This document shows, piece by piece, positions 1-7,152 of a stretch of 13,967 nt of DNA (positions within the stretch are counted from its first letter, which is position 1; each line of letters starts with the position of its first letter). The notes below the pieces were generated by a model that had not been told where the DNA came from, searched no databases, and worked only from the letters and a program-made list of their open reading frames with translations. Position numbers and translations under genes: made by a program. The stretch is from contig CALBSO010000086.1 of NCBI GenBank assembly GCA_937968015.1, forward strand, positions 1 through 13,967, written 5' to 3'. This stretch comes from an uncultured Thermomicrobia bacterium (GTDB taxonomy: Bacteria > Chloroflexota > Chloroflexia > Thermomicrobiales > JALYUS01).

Positions 1-67
1 TGAAGAGGCCGTACCATTTGACGGCCAGCCCGCCGATCTGAAATGCGGTCGTGCTGTGGAAGAACAA
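1..67 (-). CDS. lgt: Prolipoprotein diacylglyceryl transferase, N-terminal fragment (cut by window edge)
   Basis: Only the first roughly 22 codons are in the window. The minus-strand frame reads FFHSTTAFQIGGLAVKWYGL. This matches the N-terminus of Lgt, where a short leader is followed by an IGxLxIxWYGL motif opening the first membrane helix. Lgt attaches diacylglycerol to the lipobox cysteine of prelipoproteins in the cytoplasmic membrane. I chose a TTG start at 65-67 because AAAGGG lies about six bases upstream and the resulting N-terminus has the usual Lgt length. An in-frame ATG at 113-115 is an alternative, but it has no visible ribosome binding site and would add residues unlike Lgt. The gene follows the TlpA gene by about 80 bases and may be read through from the cytochrome c maturation operon. 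The call rests on a short motif. Confidence 0.6.
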   Translation of the reverse strand, partial: MFFHSTTAFQIGGLAVKWYGLF

Positions 68-148
68 CGTCGAACCCTTTCTGCGATCCGCGCATCGATG
101 CACGCAGCTTGTCATTGTGCCGAATCGCGGCAGTACGAACCCCGGGTG

Positions 149-760
149 TCATTGAGGCAGGATGATCTGGATTTCTTGCTCCGCCTCCCCCTGGTCTAAT
201 GCCCGCTGCAGGACACGCTTGACCCGGCCATCGCGGCCCACAAGGATCTGGGACGGGAAGTTCAACACGCGGTAGGGGCCGAGATCGCGGCTGCCGTCGT
301 TGAAAACGAGCGTGGACGTGAGGTGCAACTCTCGGAAGAATTTCAGCCCGGCCTCGCGTGAATCCGCCGTGTTGAGCGAGAGGAGCACGAAATCCGGATG
401 CGTCGCTTTCTCCTTTTGGTAGAGAGCTTCGAGGTCCGGCATCTCTGTCCGGCAGGGCGGGCACCACGATGCCCAGATATTGATCCAGACCGGGTGGCCA
501 GCGAGCGAGGCGAGGTCAAACGGATTGCCGTTGGCGTCCGTCAGGGGGATGTTCGTCGCCAGCCGCTCCCCGACCTTCGGCAGCGTTGCGCCGGGATCCG
601 TGATGCCGCCCCCACCACTGTCACGATTGAAAAGCACAATACCGAGGATGATCGCCACAATGAGGAGCAAACCGACACCGACTTGCACGCCGCGCGGCAG
701 CGAGCGGAGCGGTGGAGTGGTCTCCGGAAGGGTCGCGTCATCGTATGGGATCTCAGCCAT
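149..760 (-). CDS. Membrane-anchored TlpA/ResA-like thiol-disulfide oxidoreductase
   Basis: This is a 203-residue protein with one N-terminal membrane anchor (about residues 26-44) and an exported thioredoxin-fold domain (about 60-203). The active site is WASWCPPC, with C100 and C103. The fold continues through NFPSQILVGRDG, which carries the cis-proline region. Family members (ResA, CcmG, TlpA) reduce the CXXCH disulfide of apocytochrome c on the outer face of the membrane and receive electrons from CcdA. The longer open frame starts at 862 but overlaps ccsA. I therefore start at the ATG at 758-760, four bases after the ccsA stop, which implies translational coupling. Position directly after resB-ccsA supports a ResA role. 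The function call is strong; whether this is strictly ResA or another TlpA paralogue is unresolved. Confidence 0.92.
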   Translation of the reverse strand: MAEIPYDDATLPETTPPLRSLPRGVQVGVGLLLIVAIILGIVLFNRDSGGGGITDPGATLPKVGERLATNIPLTDANGNPFDLASLAGHPVWINIWASWCPPCRTEMPDLEALYQKEKATHPDFVLLSLNTADSREAGLKFFRELHLTSTLVFNDGSRDLGPYRVLNFPSQILVGRDGRVKRVLQRALDQGEAEQEIQIILPQ

Positions 761-764
761 CGTC

Positions 765-1688
765 TTAGTCCCCCCCGAGGCCGCCCGGCCCGATGAACCC
801 GTGCAATCCGGTGAAGAAGTAGTTGCCGAAATAGGTGAAGATCGTTGCCGCGAAGCCGACAATGAGGATGATCGCCGCCCCGCGCCCCTTCATGCCCCGC
901 ACCACCCGCGCATGCATGTAAAACCCGTAGATCAGCCAGGTGACGAGCGCCGAGGTTTCTTTCGGGTCCCACGTCCAGAAGCCGCCCCACGCCTCCGATG
1001 CCCAGATGCCGCCGAGCACGAGCGTTGCGAACATCAGTGGGAAGCCGACCACCGTCGCGCGGTAGCCGATCTCATCGAGCACCTCCAGCGACGGTAGCTT
1101 CGCGCTATGTAGATGGTCCTGCACGAGGTATATCGCCCCCGCCGCGAAGCCGATAGTGAAGAAGCCGTACGCGAGCATTGCCATCGGCACATGAATGGCG
1201 ATCCACTTGCTCTGCAATGCGGGGATGAGTCCCTCGACCGCACGCTCCGATGCCGGGCGCGAGAGGGCGTACCCCATGATGAGCGACGCGATCGCCATGG
1301 CGATCGTCCCAAGCGATTTCGCTGGATAGAGCCGCGACAGGATGTAGTAGGCGAGACAGATCGTCAACGCGAAGGCAAGAGCAAACTCATACATGTTGCC
1401 GTACGGGCCACGCTTCGAGACGATCGTGCGGAAGGTGAGCGCGCCGATCATAAAGAGGAGTGCCGAGCGTTGCATGTAGGTCGCGATCGCGCCCGCCAGC
1501 GCCGATGCCCCAGTCATCCGCTCCGCTGTCACACCGGTAGTGATCGTGCCGCCGGCCGTCGTCTGCATCGTCTGGGCACGCACGCGGAAGAGGCCGACGC
1601 TATAGGCGGCGTAGAGCGCCGTCGCCGCGATCGCGCAGACGAAGGCACCGTAGAGACAGTAAGATGAGAATCTCAGTGCGACAAGCAT
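765..1688 (-). CDS. ccsA: Cytochrome c biogenesis protein CcsA/ResC (haem handling, system II)
   Basis: This is a 307-residue polytopic membrane protein. It carries the tryptophan-rich haem-handling motif of the CcmC/CcmF/CcsA superfamily, AWGGFWTWDPKET, at about residues 233-245. Conserved histidines lie at H166 (IHVPMAMLAYG) and near the C-terminus at H296 (TGLHGF). The segment GPYGNMYEF (94-102) corresponds to the conserved 'NxYE' region after an early helix. CcsA with ResB moves haem to the outer face of the membrane and ligates it to apocytochrome c. The frame is open to 1736, but the ATG at 1686-1688 has a GGAGG eight bases upstream, so I use that start. It lies 45 bases after resB and 4 bases before the TlpA gene, so the three probably form one transcript. 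Confidence 0.95.
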   Translation of the reverse strand: MLVALRFSSYCLYGAFVCAIAATALYAAYSVGLFRVRAQTMQTTAGGTITTGVTAERMTGASALAGAIATYMQRSALLFMIGALTFRTIVSKRGPYGNMYEFALAFALTICLAYYILSRLYPAKSLGTIAMAIASLIMGYALSRPASERAVEGLIPALQSKWIAIHVPMAMLAYGFFTIGFAAGAIYLVQDHLHSAKLPSLEVLDEIGYRATVVGFPLMFATLVLGGIWASEAWGGFWTWDPKETSALVTWLIYGFYMHARVVRGMKGRGAAIILIVGFAATIFTYFGNYFFTGLHGFIGPGGLGGD

Positions 1689-1732
1689 TGTCTGTCCCTC
1701 CTTGGACGTTTCTGAGTCGGCATCGTCGCCGC

Positions 1733-3229
1733 TCAATCACCGATAACCGATACACTCCCCCGTGGTCTTGGCAGTGTCGTGGCTTGCTCGTGCCGCCCTC
1801 GCGGCGCCGAACCGACCGTTGCCTTGATCGCTTCGGCCAACGCGCCGAACTCCCGCGCGCCGAACAGATCGAGTTTCACCTGCGCGCCGAACCGCATGAG
1901 CGTCGTGCCGTCCGGCTGGGGCGTCAGCAATGCACGCACGCGCCGGTGCGGCAAATAGAACGTGACGAGCAGACTCACGAAGATGGTCGCTGCGGCGAGG
2001 TAGATGAGCCAGAGGCCGGGCGCGTCGGTGATTTGCAGGGCGGTGAAGCGCGTCTCACGCTGGAAGGTGAAGGTCAGGTCGCCGAACGTCATCGAGGCGC
2101 CGGGGTCGAGGAGTCCTGTACCGATCGGACCCGCGCCTGCCTTGACGGCGCGATTGTCAAAGATCGCGACTGCCACCTGTCCAACACCGATCTTCTCATC
2201 TGCGGCGCCGGCGGAGCTGACAAGCCGCAGGGTGATGCCGAGGTCGTCGAGACGCTGCACGCCCGTTGGCTCGAACTCACCCGCCGCGTCCGTGAATTGA
2301 CGCGCGAATCCTCTGTTTGAGGAGACAAACGTGGGAATGCCGTCGTCGAACACGACGGTACCCGTCGCTGCGTTGGTGATCTGGAACTTCGCGGCCTGTC
2401 CATACGACGCCTGATGGAGCGAGACCGCACCGAGGTTGATCGGGCTGTTGACGCGCAACCGCCCCGCTCGGAGCAGTCGGCCATCCTTGTACACTTCCAG
2501 ATCCGAGTAGTAATCGCGCGGGCGGCCATTGTCGTAGTAGTCGTCCACAAACCGGACGCTCTTGATCGTCAGCCCTGTCCCATGACCGACCGCGCGCGTC
2601 GAGCCGTCCGGGATGGTGAAACCAATCTCCCGCCAGCCGTACGTGCCGACGACGAAAGCGCCGATCATCAGGAGTACGAGCCCGGTGTGAAACGGGAAAG
2701 TTGCCAGTAGGCTGTAGCGGTATTTATCGCCGTAGAGGTGGGCCATGCCGGTTTTCTCATCCTGGTGCGTCAGGACACGATACCGCTTCCCACGCAATGC
2801 TTCGCTGAATGTGTCCATGCCCGCCGCCATGTCGGGTACAGTGAAGGTTTCCGTATGCTTCACGGCATTGAAGAAGCCAGGCGACGTGCGAATGCCGGGC
2901 CGCCAAATGCGCCGCGCGATGCCGGACCAGCGATTGACCATGCCGCCGCAGATGATGCTGATTGCCAGCAGGATGAGCGTGATCCGAAACGGCGGCGAAT
3001 CCCAGACAGACCAATTATTCCACCGGCGCATCGCTCCCGTCAGCGTGGGCCATGTCTGCGCAATCTTGGTGGGGAAGGTGGATTGCGCGAGCGTCGCGAG
3101 GAGCACCCAGCCGATCGTCGTACCGATGAGCCAGAGGGCGACGCGGACCGAAATGAAAAACCACCAGAGGCGGTCCAATACCATCGAAACGCCATATCGC
3201 TGTGTTGCGCCTCTTACCGTTGATGACAC
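1733..3229 (-). CDS. resB: Cytochrome c biogenesis protein ResB/Ccs1 (system II)
   Basis: This is a 498-residue protein with ResB layout. Two N-terminal helices (about 21-45 and 81-98) are followed by a third beginning at FPFHTGLVLLMIGA (178-198), with H181. A large exported domain spans about 200-400, and a C-terminal helix (about 405-426) ends in YLPHRRVRA, with H428. The INLGAVSLHQASYG stretch (264-277) matches the conserved ResB 'YQ-S-YG' region. Together with CcsA it forms the system II haem lyase and exporter. The start is a GTG at 3227-3229 with GGAGG seven bases upstream. The internal ATG at 3182-3184 has no comparable site. A TAACACTGAA string about 20 bases upstream also occurs before the HMA gene, but I cannot assign a promoter confidently. 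Confidence 0.93.
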   Translation of the reverse strand: MSSTVRGATQRYGVSMVLDRLWWFFISVRVALWLIGTTIGWVLLATLAQSTFPTKIAQTWPTLTGAMRRWNNWSVWDSPPFRITLILLAISIICGGMVNRWSGIARRIWRPGIRTSPGFFNAVKHTETFTVPDMAAGMDTFSEALRGKRYRVLTHQDEKTGMAHLYGDKYRYSLLATFPFHTGLVLLMIGAFVVGTYGWREIGFTIPDGSTRAVGHGTGLTIKSVRFVDDYYDNGRPRDYYSDLEVYKDGRLLRAGRLRVNSPINLGAVSLHQASYGQAAKFQITNAATGTVVFDDGIPTFVSSNRGFARQFTDAAGEFEPTGVQRLDDLGITLRLVSSAGAADEKIGVGQVAVAIFDNRAVKAGAGPIGTGLLDPGASMTFGDLTFTFQRETRFTALQITDAPGLWLIYLAAATIFVSLLVTFYLPHRRVRALLTPQPDGTTLMRFGAQVKLDLFGAREFGALAEAIKATVGSAPRGRHEQATTLPRPRGSVSVIGD

Positions 3230-3314
3230 GCCATGTCCTCCAGGACTTCAGTGTTATGACCACGCGGAGATACCGCTCCGTGTGCAGCCCGTGCGAGGCT
3301 CCAACGCATCGCGG

Positions 3315-3584
3315 TCACCGATGCGTCTTCCTCTTGGCGGACTGTTCGACGTTTATCCGATGCAACAGCCAGCCGCGTGTGACCACATAGCCTATTCCCG
3401 CGCCGACGCTGGCTCCGAGCCAATGCCACGGGTGGGGATAGGATGCCAGCAGCAGTTCGCTCAAAACGTACGCAACCAAGAATCCGACGAACAGACCAAT
3501 GACCGCGTTGCCATACGCCTCTCGCCGACGCTTTTCATACCCCTTGGGAATGATACGGGCCGAGTATGCTCGCATCCGAGCCAT
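3315..3584 (-). CDS. Small two-helix membrane protein, paralogue A (unknown function)
   Basis: This 89-residue protein begins MARMRAYSARIIPKGYEKRR. It has a basic N-terminus, then two predicted membrane helices (about 23-45 and 52-72), the second containing a small-residue run GASVGAGIGYVV, and ends in a basic tail. I do not recognise the family. It is clearly a paralogue of the protein at 3806-4072: MAR-RAY, EKRR, GNA-IG, GFLVA, GAGIGY-VT-GWLLHR and the basic tail all align. The ATG at 3582-3584 has AGAGGAG about eight bases upstream, and the longer open frame upstream is spacer plus ccdA-remnant DNA in a different frame. The gene was created by a local tandem duplication. Lying between ccdA and resB, it may be an accessory of cytochrome c maturation, but that is inference from position. 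Confidence 0.75.
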   Translation of the reverse strand: MARMRAYSARIIPKGYEKRRREAYGNAVIGLFVGFLVAYVLSELLLASYPHPWHWLGASVGAGIGYVVTRGWLLHRINVEQSAKRKTHR

Positions 3585-3666
3585 GTAATTCTCCTCTCGC
3601 TGTGTCGGACTACTAAACTCCATCTCAGCTCTCGGTGCAGGTGACAGTTTCATCATCGCTGTACCT

Positions 3667-3774
3667 TCATCGGCCAACGCCGGGCAGATTAAAGACGGGC
3701 ATATAGCGGGCGAACCGGGAGAAGGTGTCGGTGAAGAGCAGAATGCCGATGCTGGTAAGGAACAGTCCACCCAT
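3667..3774 (-). pseudogene. ccdA 3'-end remnant (last helix and tail only)
   Basis: The minus-strand frame reads MGGLFLTSIGILLFTDTFSR and continues through FARYMPVFNLPGVGR to a stop at 3667-3669. It aligns closely with the last membrane helix and tail of the intact CcdA ending at 4199 (GGMFLTGIGILLFTDGFSR, then LARYAPVINLLGAR). At DNA level, about 34 of 35 bases are identical between the two copies around 3733-3767 and the matching part of the intact gene. No other CcdA helix is present upstream, and the ATG at 3774 has no clear ribosome binding site. I therefore read this as a non-functional leftover of a duplication that also copied the following small gene. Translation of a 35-residue helix peptide cannot be excluded. 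Confidence 0.8.
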
Positions 3775-3805
3775 GTCGCTCGTGTACGGTGACAGCGCGG
3801 CACGT

Positions 3806-4072
3806 TCACCGTGGTCTCTTCCTTGTTTCAGGCTGCTCGGCGACCAACCGGTGCAGCAGCCAGCCAAGTGTGACAAAGTAGCCGATCCCTGCGCCGATGC
3901 CGCCCTCGAATACATGCGAGAGAGGGTCTCCAGGAGCGATCACCATGCCAATGAAAAACGCGACCAGGAATCCACTAAACGCCCCGATCGTTGCGTTCCC
4001 ACGCGCCTCCTGCCGACGCTTTTCGTCCCCTCTGTGAGTGCTACTGGCTGTGTAAGCCCGTATCCGAGCCAT
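3806..4072 (-). CDS. Small two-helix membrane protein, paralogue B (unknown function)
   Basis: This 88-residue protein starts MARIRAYTASSTHRGDEKRR. It has a basic N-terminus, two predicted helices (about 22-42 and 52-70, the latter holding GGIGAGIGYFVTLGW) and a basic C-terminal tail. It is the paralogue of the protein at 3315-3584. The ATG at 4070-4072 has AAGGAGG about six bases upstream, which fixes the start well inside the longer open frame to 4156. It lies 126 bases after the intact ccdA. It is probably the parental copy, since it follows a complete ccdA gene while the other follows only a remnant. I do not recognise the family; the glycine-rich second helix suggests helix packing or oligomerisation, as inference. 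Confidence 0.75.
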   Translation of the reverse strand: MARIRAYTASSTHRGDEKRRQEARGNATIGAFSGFLVAFFIGMVIAPGDPLSHVFEGGIGAGIGYFVTLGWLLHRLVAEQPETRKRPR

Positions 4073-4198
4073 ATGTTCCTCCTTGCGAAGTGTCATTGTG
4101 GAGCCGATTCGTCGGAGCATCGCGTGTCTTGCCACCACGGTTGCTCTGGACGCCATTCCAAACCCTCGGTGCAGGTGGCAGCACCATCATCGCCGCGC

Positions 4199-5047
4199 TC
4201 ACCGGGCACCGAGTAGATTGATGACCGGGGCATAGCGCGCCAGCCGCGAGAAACCATCGGTGAAGAGCAGAATGCCGATGCCGGTAAGGAACATGCCGCC
4301 CACACAAGAAATGGCATTGTGGTAACGGTGAAGGTGCCACAGGCCACCTCGGATGCGTCCGAACAGCACCGCGACGACGAGGAACGGCACGCCGAGCCCC
4401 AGCGAGTAGGCGAAGAACAGGGTGCCGCCATCGGCGGGCTGCGTGCTGACCACGCCGTAGAAGCCGGCGAGGATCGGCCCCGCGCACGGCATCCAACCGG
4501 CGGCGAAGAAGACGCCGACAAGGGAGGAACGTCCAAACCCTAACCAAACACCCGCGGTCCGCCGCGCAATCGCTGCCAAACGCCCATCATCGCGCACGAT
4601 CGGCGTGGATGTAACACGCGTGACGAGGCCGATGTGGCCGCCGTCACTATTGAGCGCGGGCAGGCGCGGATGCATCCTGATCGCCCGATGCAGGACTGGA
4701 ATTTCCACGAGGCCGGTTGTGTGCAGCCCCATGAGGATGATGACCACCCCGCCGATCCAGCGCGCGAAACCGTGCGCCGCCGGCATGCGCGCGAGCAACT
4801 GCCCGACCGCGATGCCTGCCATCGTGAAGACGGTCACGGAGCCGAAGACGAAGGATATCCCGTGCCCGAAGACCGCCCGGCGCGAGGGGATTATCCCCGG
4901 TGCCACGGTCGTGCCCGCCAGGTGACCCAGATAGCCGGGGATGAGCGACACGCCGGAGGGCGAGCCGAAGGAGAGAAGGCCGCCGATGAAGGCAAGCACG
5001 ACCCCGATGACGAGAGGCATTTCCTGACCGTGGATGCTGGATACCAT
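4199..5047 (-). CDS. ccdA: CcdA-family membrane thiol transporter lacking the first active-site cysteine
   Basis: This is a 282-residue, probably six-helix protein of the CcdA/DsbD family, which carries electrons from cytoplasmic thioredoxin to exported thioredoxin-like proteins. The second active-site cysteine is present as FFAAGWMPCAGPIL (C188). At the first site the usual SPC is replaced: the frame reads LLSFGSPSGVSLIPGY, with serine at residue 31 (TCC, bases 4955-4957). The neighbouring CcdA at 5146-5988 has SPCC there. A TCC/TGC difference is one base. The loop after helix 3 (about 115-170) is long for CcdA and unlike its paralogue. The ATG at 5045-5047 has AGGAGG about five bases upstream. 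Without C31 the normal disulfide relay cannot form, so this copy may be impaired or have another role. Confidence 0.88.
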   Translation of the reverse strand: MVSSIHGQEMPLVIGVVLAFIGGLLSFGSPSGVSLIPGYLGHLAGTTVAPGIIPSRRAVFGHGISFVFGSVTVFTMAGIAVGQLLARMPAAHGFARWIGGVVIILMGLHTTGLVEIPVLHRAIRMHPRLPALNSDGGHIGLVTRVTSTPIVRDDGRLAAIARRTAGVWLGFGRSSLVGVFFAAGWMPCAGPILAGFYGVVSTQPADGGTLFFAYSLGLGVPFLVVAVLFGRIRGGLWHLHRYHNAISCVGGMFLTGIGILLFTDGFSRLARYAPVINLLGAR

Positions 5048-5056
5048 TACCTCCTC

Positions 5057-5128
5057 CTACGCAGCGCGGAGCCGCAATGCCGTCTCGTCAACTGGCAGGG
5101 TGCGAGGCATCGGCAGTGAATCAATCAC
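5057..5128 (-). CDS. Candidate 23-residue ORF between the two ccdA genes
   Basis: A GTG at 5126-5128 opens a frame reading MIDSLPMPRTLPVDETALRL then RAA, with a TAG stop at 5057-5059. A GGGAGGAG site lies about seven bases upstream of the GTG, immediately after the stop of the upstream ccdA. The TAG of the small frame sits inside the ribosome binding site of the next ccdA (TAGGAGGAGGTAATG), so its translation would deliver ribosomes to that start. No family is recognisable and there is no signal or helix. It could be a coupling or leader peptide, or chance. The evidence is only the ribosome binding site and the spacing. Confidence 0.35.
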   Translation of the reverse strand: MIDSLPMPRTLPVDETALRLRAA

Positions 5129-5145
5129 GGTGAATCTCCTCCCAC

Positions 5146-5988
5146 TTAATAAATGCCGGGGATCTGGAAGAACGGGGCATATCGCGCTAGCCGCGTGAGC
5201 GTGTCGGTGAGAAGCAGGATGCCAATGAAAATCAGAAAGAGCCCGCTCACGAGGGAGATGGCGCGATAATAGCGGTTGAGCCGCCGCAGGACGCCACTAA
5301 CGCTGCCGAAAAAGAGAGCCAGCAGCAGGAAGGGCACACCGATCCCCATCGAATAGGCGAAGAGCAACGGCCCGCCACTCGCCGGTCGGGTCGCGACGAT
5401 CCCGTAAATGCCCGTGAGAATGGTTGTTACACACGGCGACCAGCCGGCGGCGAAGAAGATGCCGACCAGAAATGAGCGTGCCAGCATGGGCCACTGTTCA
5501 CCGGCGGGCCTCGCTCCGGTCGTCGCACCGGTTGGCAGGGTTGCCGGCGGCGGATTGGCGATGATACCCAGTCGGCGCCCGGCACCCGGCGCGCGCCATC
5601 GCGGCGCGATCGTGAAAGACCGGTTCAGGAGCGGGATCTGGATTAGCCGAGTCGTGTGTAGCCCCATGAGGATGAGCAGGATGCCGCCGATCCACCGGAC
5701 GTACCCTTGGGCGGATTGGACATTGCGCAGCAGGAGGCCAATCGCGATCCCCGTTACGGTGAAGACGGTCGCGAAACCGAGAACGAATGCCAGGCCGTGT
5801 GCGAACAGCGCGCGTCGCGTCGGGGGGACGCGCGGATCCACCGATGTGCCCGCGAGGTGCCCGACGTAGCCGGGCACGAGCGAGGCGCAGCAGGGCGATA
5901 CGAACGAGAGCAGACCGCCGAGAAAGGCGAGGGCCAGCGCGAAGACCAGCGGTGTCTCCGCGACGCGGATGGTGAGGAAGACGATCAT
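5146..5988 (-). CDS. ccdA: CcdA-family cytochrome c biogenesis / thiol-disulfide transporter
   Basis: This is a 280-residue six-helix protein with both CcdA active-site elements: LLSFVSPCCASLVPGY (C33, with an extra cysteine C34) and FFAAGWSPCVTTIL (C186). It should shuttle reducing power across the membrane to the TlpA-type protein encoded downstream, keeping apocytochrome c haem-binding cysteines reduced. A proline- and glycine-rich loop of about 50 residues (120-168) follows helix 3, longer than in compact CcdA proteins. The open frame extends to 6135, but the ATG at 5986-5988 has AAGGAGA eight bases upstream and starts at the normal CcdA N-terminus. It is a paralogue of the protein at 4199-5047. 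A 13-base dyad (6030-6042) and a shared 5' element (5999-6015) lie just upstream. Confidence 0.92.
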   Translation of the reverse strand: MIVFLTIRVAETPLVFALALAFLGGLLSFVSPCCASLVPGYVGHLAGTSVDPRVPPTRRALFAHGLAFVLGFATVFTVTGIAIGLLLRNVQSAQGYVRWIGGILLILMGLHTTRLIQIPLLNRSFTIAPRWRAPGAGRRLGIIANPPPATLPTGATTGARPAGEQWPMLARSFLVGIFFAAGWSPCVTTILTGIYGIVATRPASGGPLLFAYSMGIGVPFLLLALFFGSVSGVLRRLNRYYRAISLVSGLFLIFIGILLLTDTLTRLARYAPFFQIPGIY

Positions 5989-5998
5989 CTGATGCTCT

Positions 5999-6015
5999 CC
6001 TTCGGCGCCGCATCG
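5999..6015 (-). repeat. Recurrent 5' element before ccdA (CGATGCGGCGCCGAAGG)
   Basis: The minus strand reads CGATGCGGCGCCGAAGG and runs straight into the ribosome binding site of the ccdA gene starting at 5988. The same string with one change precedes the Rieske gene at 7709-7725. Shorter relatives lie at 8282-8296 and 8944-8958. I see the repetition directly; its role is unknown. Confidence 0.5.
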
Positions 6016-6183
6016 CTGCTCGGATGAGAGGCGATGATCGCCGTGTGACTGCGCTGTCTGACAAACATCCCGCTTCGTTGCGGTCGTGTCCTCCATGTCC
6101 GCATCGGCAATCCCCCCCTCTGTTCGCCAACCCACAGAAGTAGGTGGGCGACCGCATTGTTTTATATTGGCCGTACCAATGCT

Positions 6184-7014
6184 TCATCCGACGCCGGGCG
6201 CCTCGAACCCGTGTGGCCCCTCGAACTGCCGAAGCTGCTCCTCGATCTCGCCGAGCATTCGCTCACGCTCCGTCTCGCTCAGCTTCTCCATGATCGCCCG
6301 CAGGGGACCCGCCGACTCGACCCGTCGGCTCTGCATGAATGCCGCGAGGGACGCGAAGCGGTAGACGAGCGGAATCGACGTGACGGAGACCTCGCGGAAC
6401 CCGCCCTCGTCGAAGGCGCTCGCGAGCACGCCGGGCACGCCGAGGGCGAACGGACCCTGCTGTCCGGCAGGTCGCGGGAGGGTACCGTAGTGGTTCACGA
6501 CCTGCATTGGGAGCGCGATGGCCGGGTTTTTCTCCGGTGCCGACCAGACGATCGCCGCGAGTCTGCCTCCCGGTTTGAGCACCCGGCGAATACCGATCAA
6601 TGTTTCATGAAGATCAGGGGCGAACATCAGCCCATTGCGGGAGATCACCGCATCGAATGTGTCGGCCTCGAGATCAAGATGTTGGGCGTCGAGCACGGCC
6701 GTCGTGACGTTGGTGAATCCAGCTTCTCGCGCTGCGGCGGCGGCGACGGCGACCATGCTGTCGCTGATATCCGTCGCGAGGACCGAACCGGTCGGCCCGA
6801 CGCGCGCCACCGCCATGAGCGCCTGATCGCCGGTGCCGGTCGCGATATCGAGCACCCGGCTCCCAAGCCCGATATGCGCGAGATCGAGCATCTTCTCGCT
6901 TGCCGACCCGAGCAGATTCGCACGGGCCGCTTGCCCCTCGCGCCATGTCTGCGCAGCCTCGCGCGAGGCCCACATGCTCTGCATTCCGCTTGGGTCAGGG
7001 GGGCTCAATGTCAT
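6184..7014 (-). CDS. Class I SAM-dependent methyltransferase
   Basis: This is a 276-residue protein with a Rossmann-type methyltransferase domain. Motif I is VLDIATGTGDQAL (about 54-66), and an acidic ribose-binding residue follows in VLATDISDSM (D82). Motif II/III features are LDAQHLDLEADTFDAVISRN, with a following VLKPGGRL motif that is typical of the UbiE/Methyltransf_11 and _25 group. The substrate cannot be read from sequence. The C-terminal third (about 180-276), with YRFASLAAFMQSRR and an amphipathic end, is probably the substrate cap. The ATG at 7012-7014 has AAAAGGAGA eight bases upstream, and the open frame to 7140 adds unrelated sequence. It lies between the Rieske gene and ccdA. 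A quinone methyltransferase role (UbiE/MenG-like) is possible but not supported by specific residues. Confidence 0.85.
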   Translation of the reverse strand: MTLSPPDPSGMQSMWASREAAQTWREGQAARANLLGSASEKMLDLAHIGLGSRVLDIATGTGDQALMAVARVGPTGSVLATDISDSMVAVAAAAAREAGFTNVTTAVLDAQHLDLEADTFDAVISRNGLMFAPDLHETLIGIRRVLKPGGRLAAIVWSAPEKNPAIALPMQVVNHYGTLPRPAGQQGPFALGVPGVLASAFDEGGFREVSVTSIPLVYRFASLAAFMQSRRVESAGPLRAIMEKLSETERERMLGEIEEQLRQFEGPHGFEAPGVG

Positions 7015-7152
7015 GATACATTCTCCTTTTGCCTCTGTGCGCCGCCAGTAGAGAGAGTGATCGAATACGGGTGCCCGGAAACTACCATCTGTATGGAATG
7101 GATCAGCGCGCAGGGAGGTCGGCCTGCTGGTGAGCATCACCGTCGAACATGC

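Larger units (their letters stand above)
3315..4310. repeat. Tandem segmental duplication of [ccdA 3' end + spacer + small membrane gene]
   Basis: Two diverged copies lie head to tail: about 3315-3790 and about 3806-4310. Each contains, in transcription order, the ccdA tail, a spacer and a two-helix protein gene. The spacers still share CTCGGTGCAGGTG followed by a CATCATCGC string, at about 3640-3659 and 4166-4192. The ccdA tails share a nearly identical 35-base stretch. Conservation is uneven: the ccdA tail is almost identical at DNA level where aligned, while the small proteins have diverged strongly. Exact breakpoints cannot be set by eye. Confidence 0.8.

Noticed and set aside
4041..4547. 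Alternative minus-strand frames across the ccdA tail and spacer
   Set aside because: They overlap the intact ccdA and the small gene in other frames, and the peptide sequence is not preserved between the two duplicated spacers.
6184..7014. Naming the methyltransferase UbiE/MenG
   Set aside because: Motif I and the general fold fit, but the sequence does not show UbiE signature residues clearly, and many other methyltransferases share these motifs.
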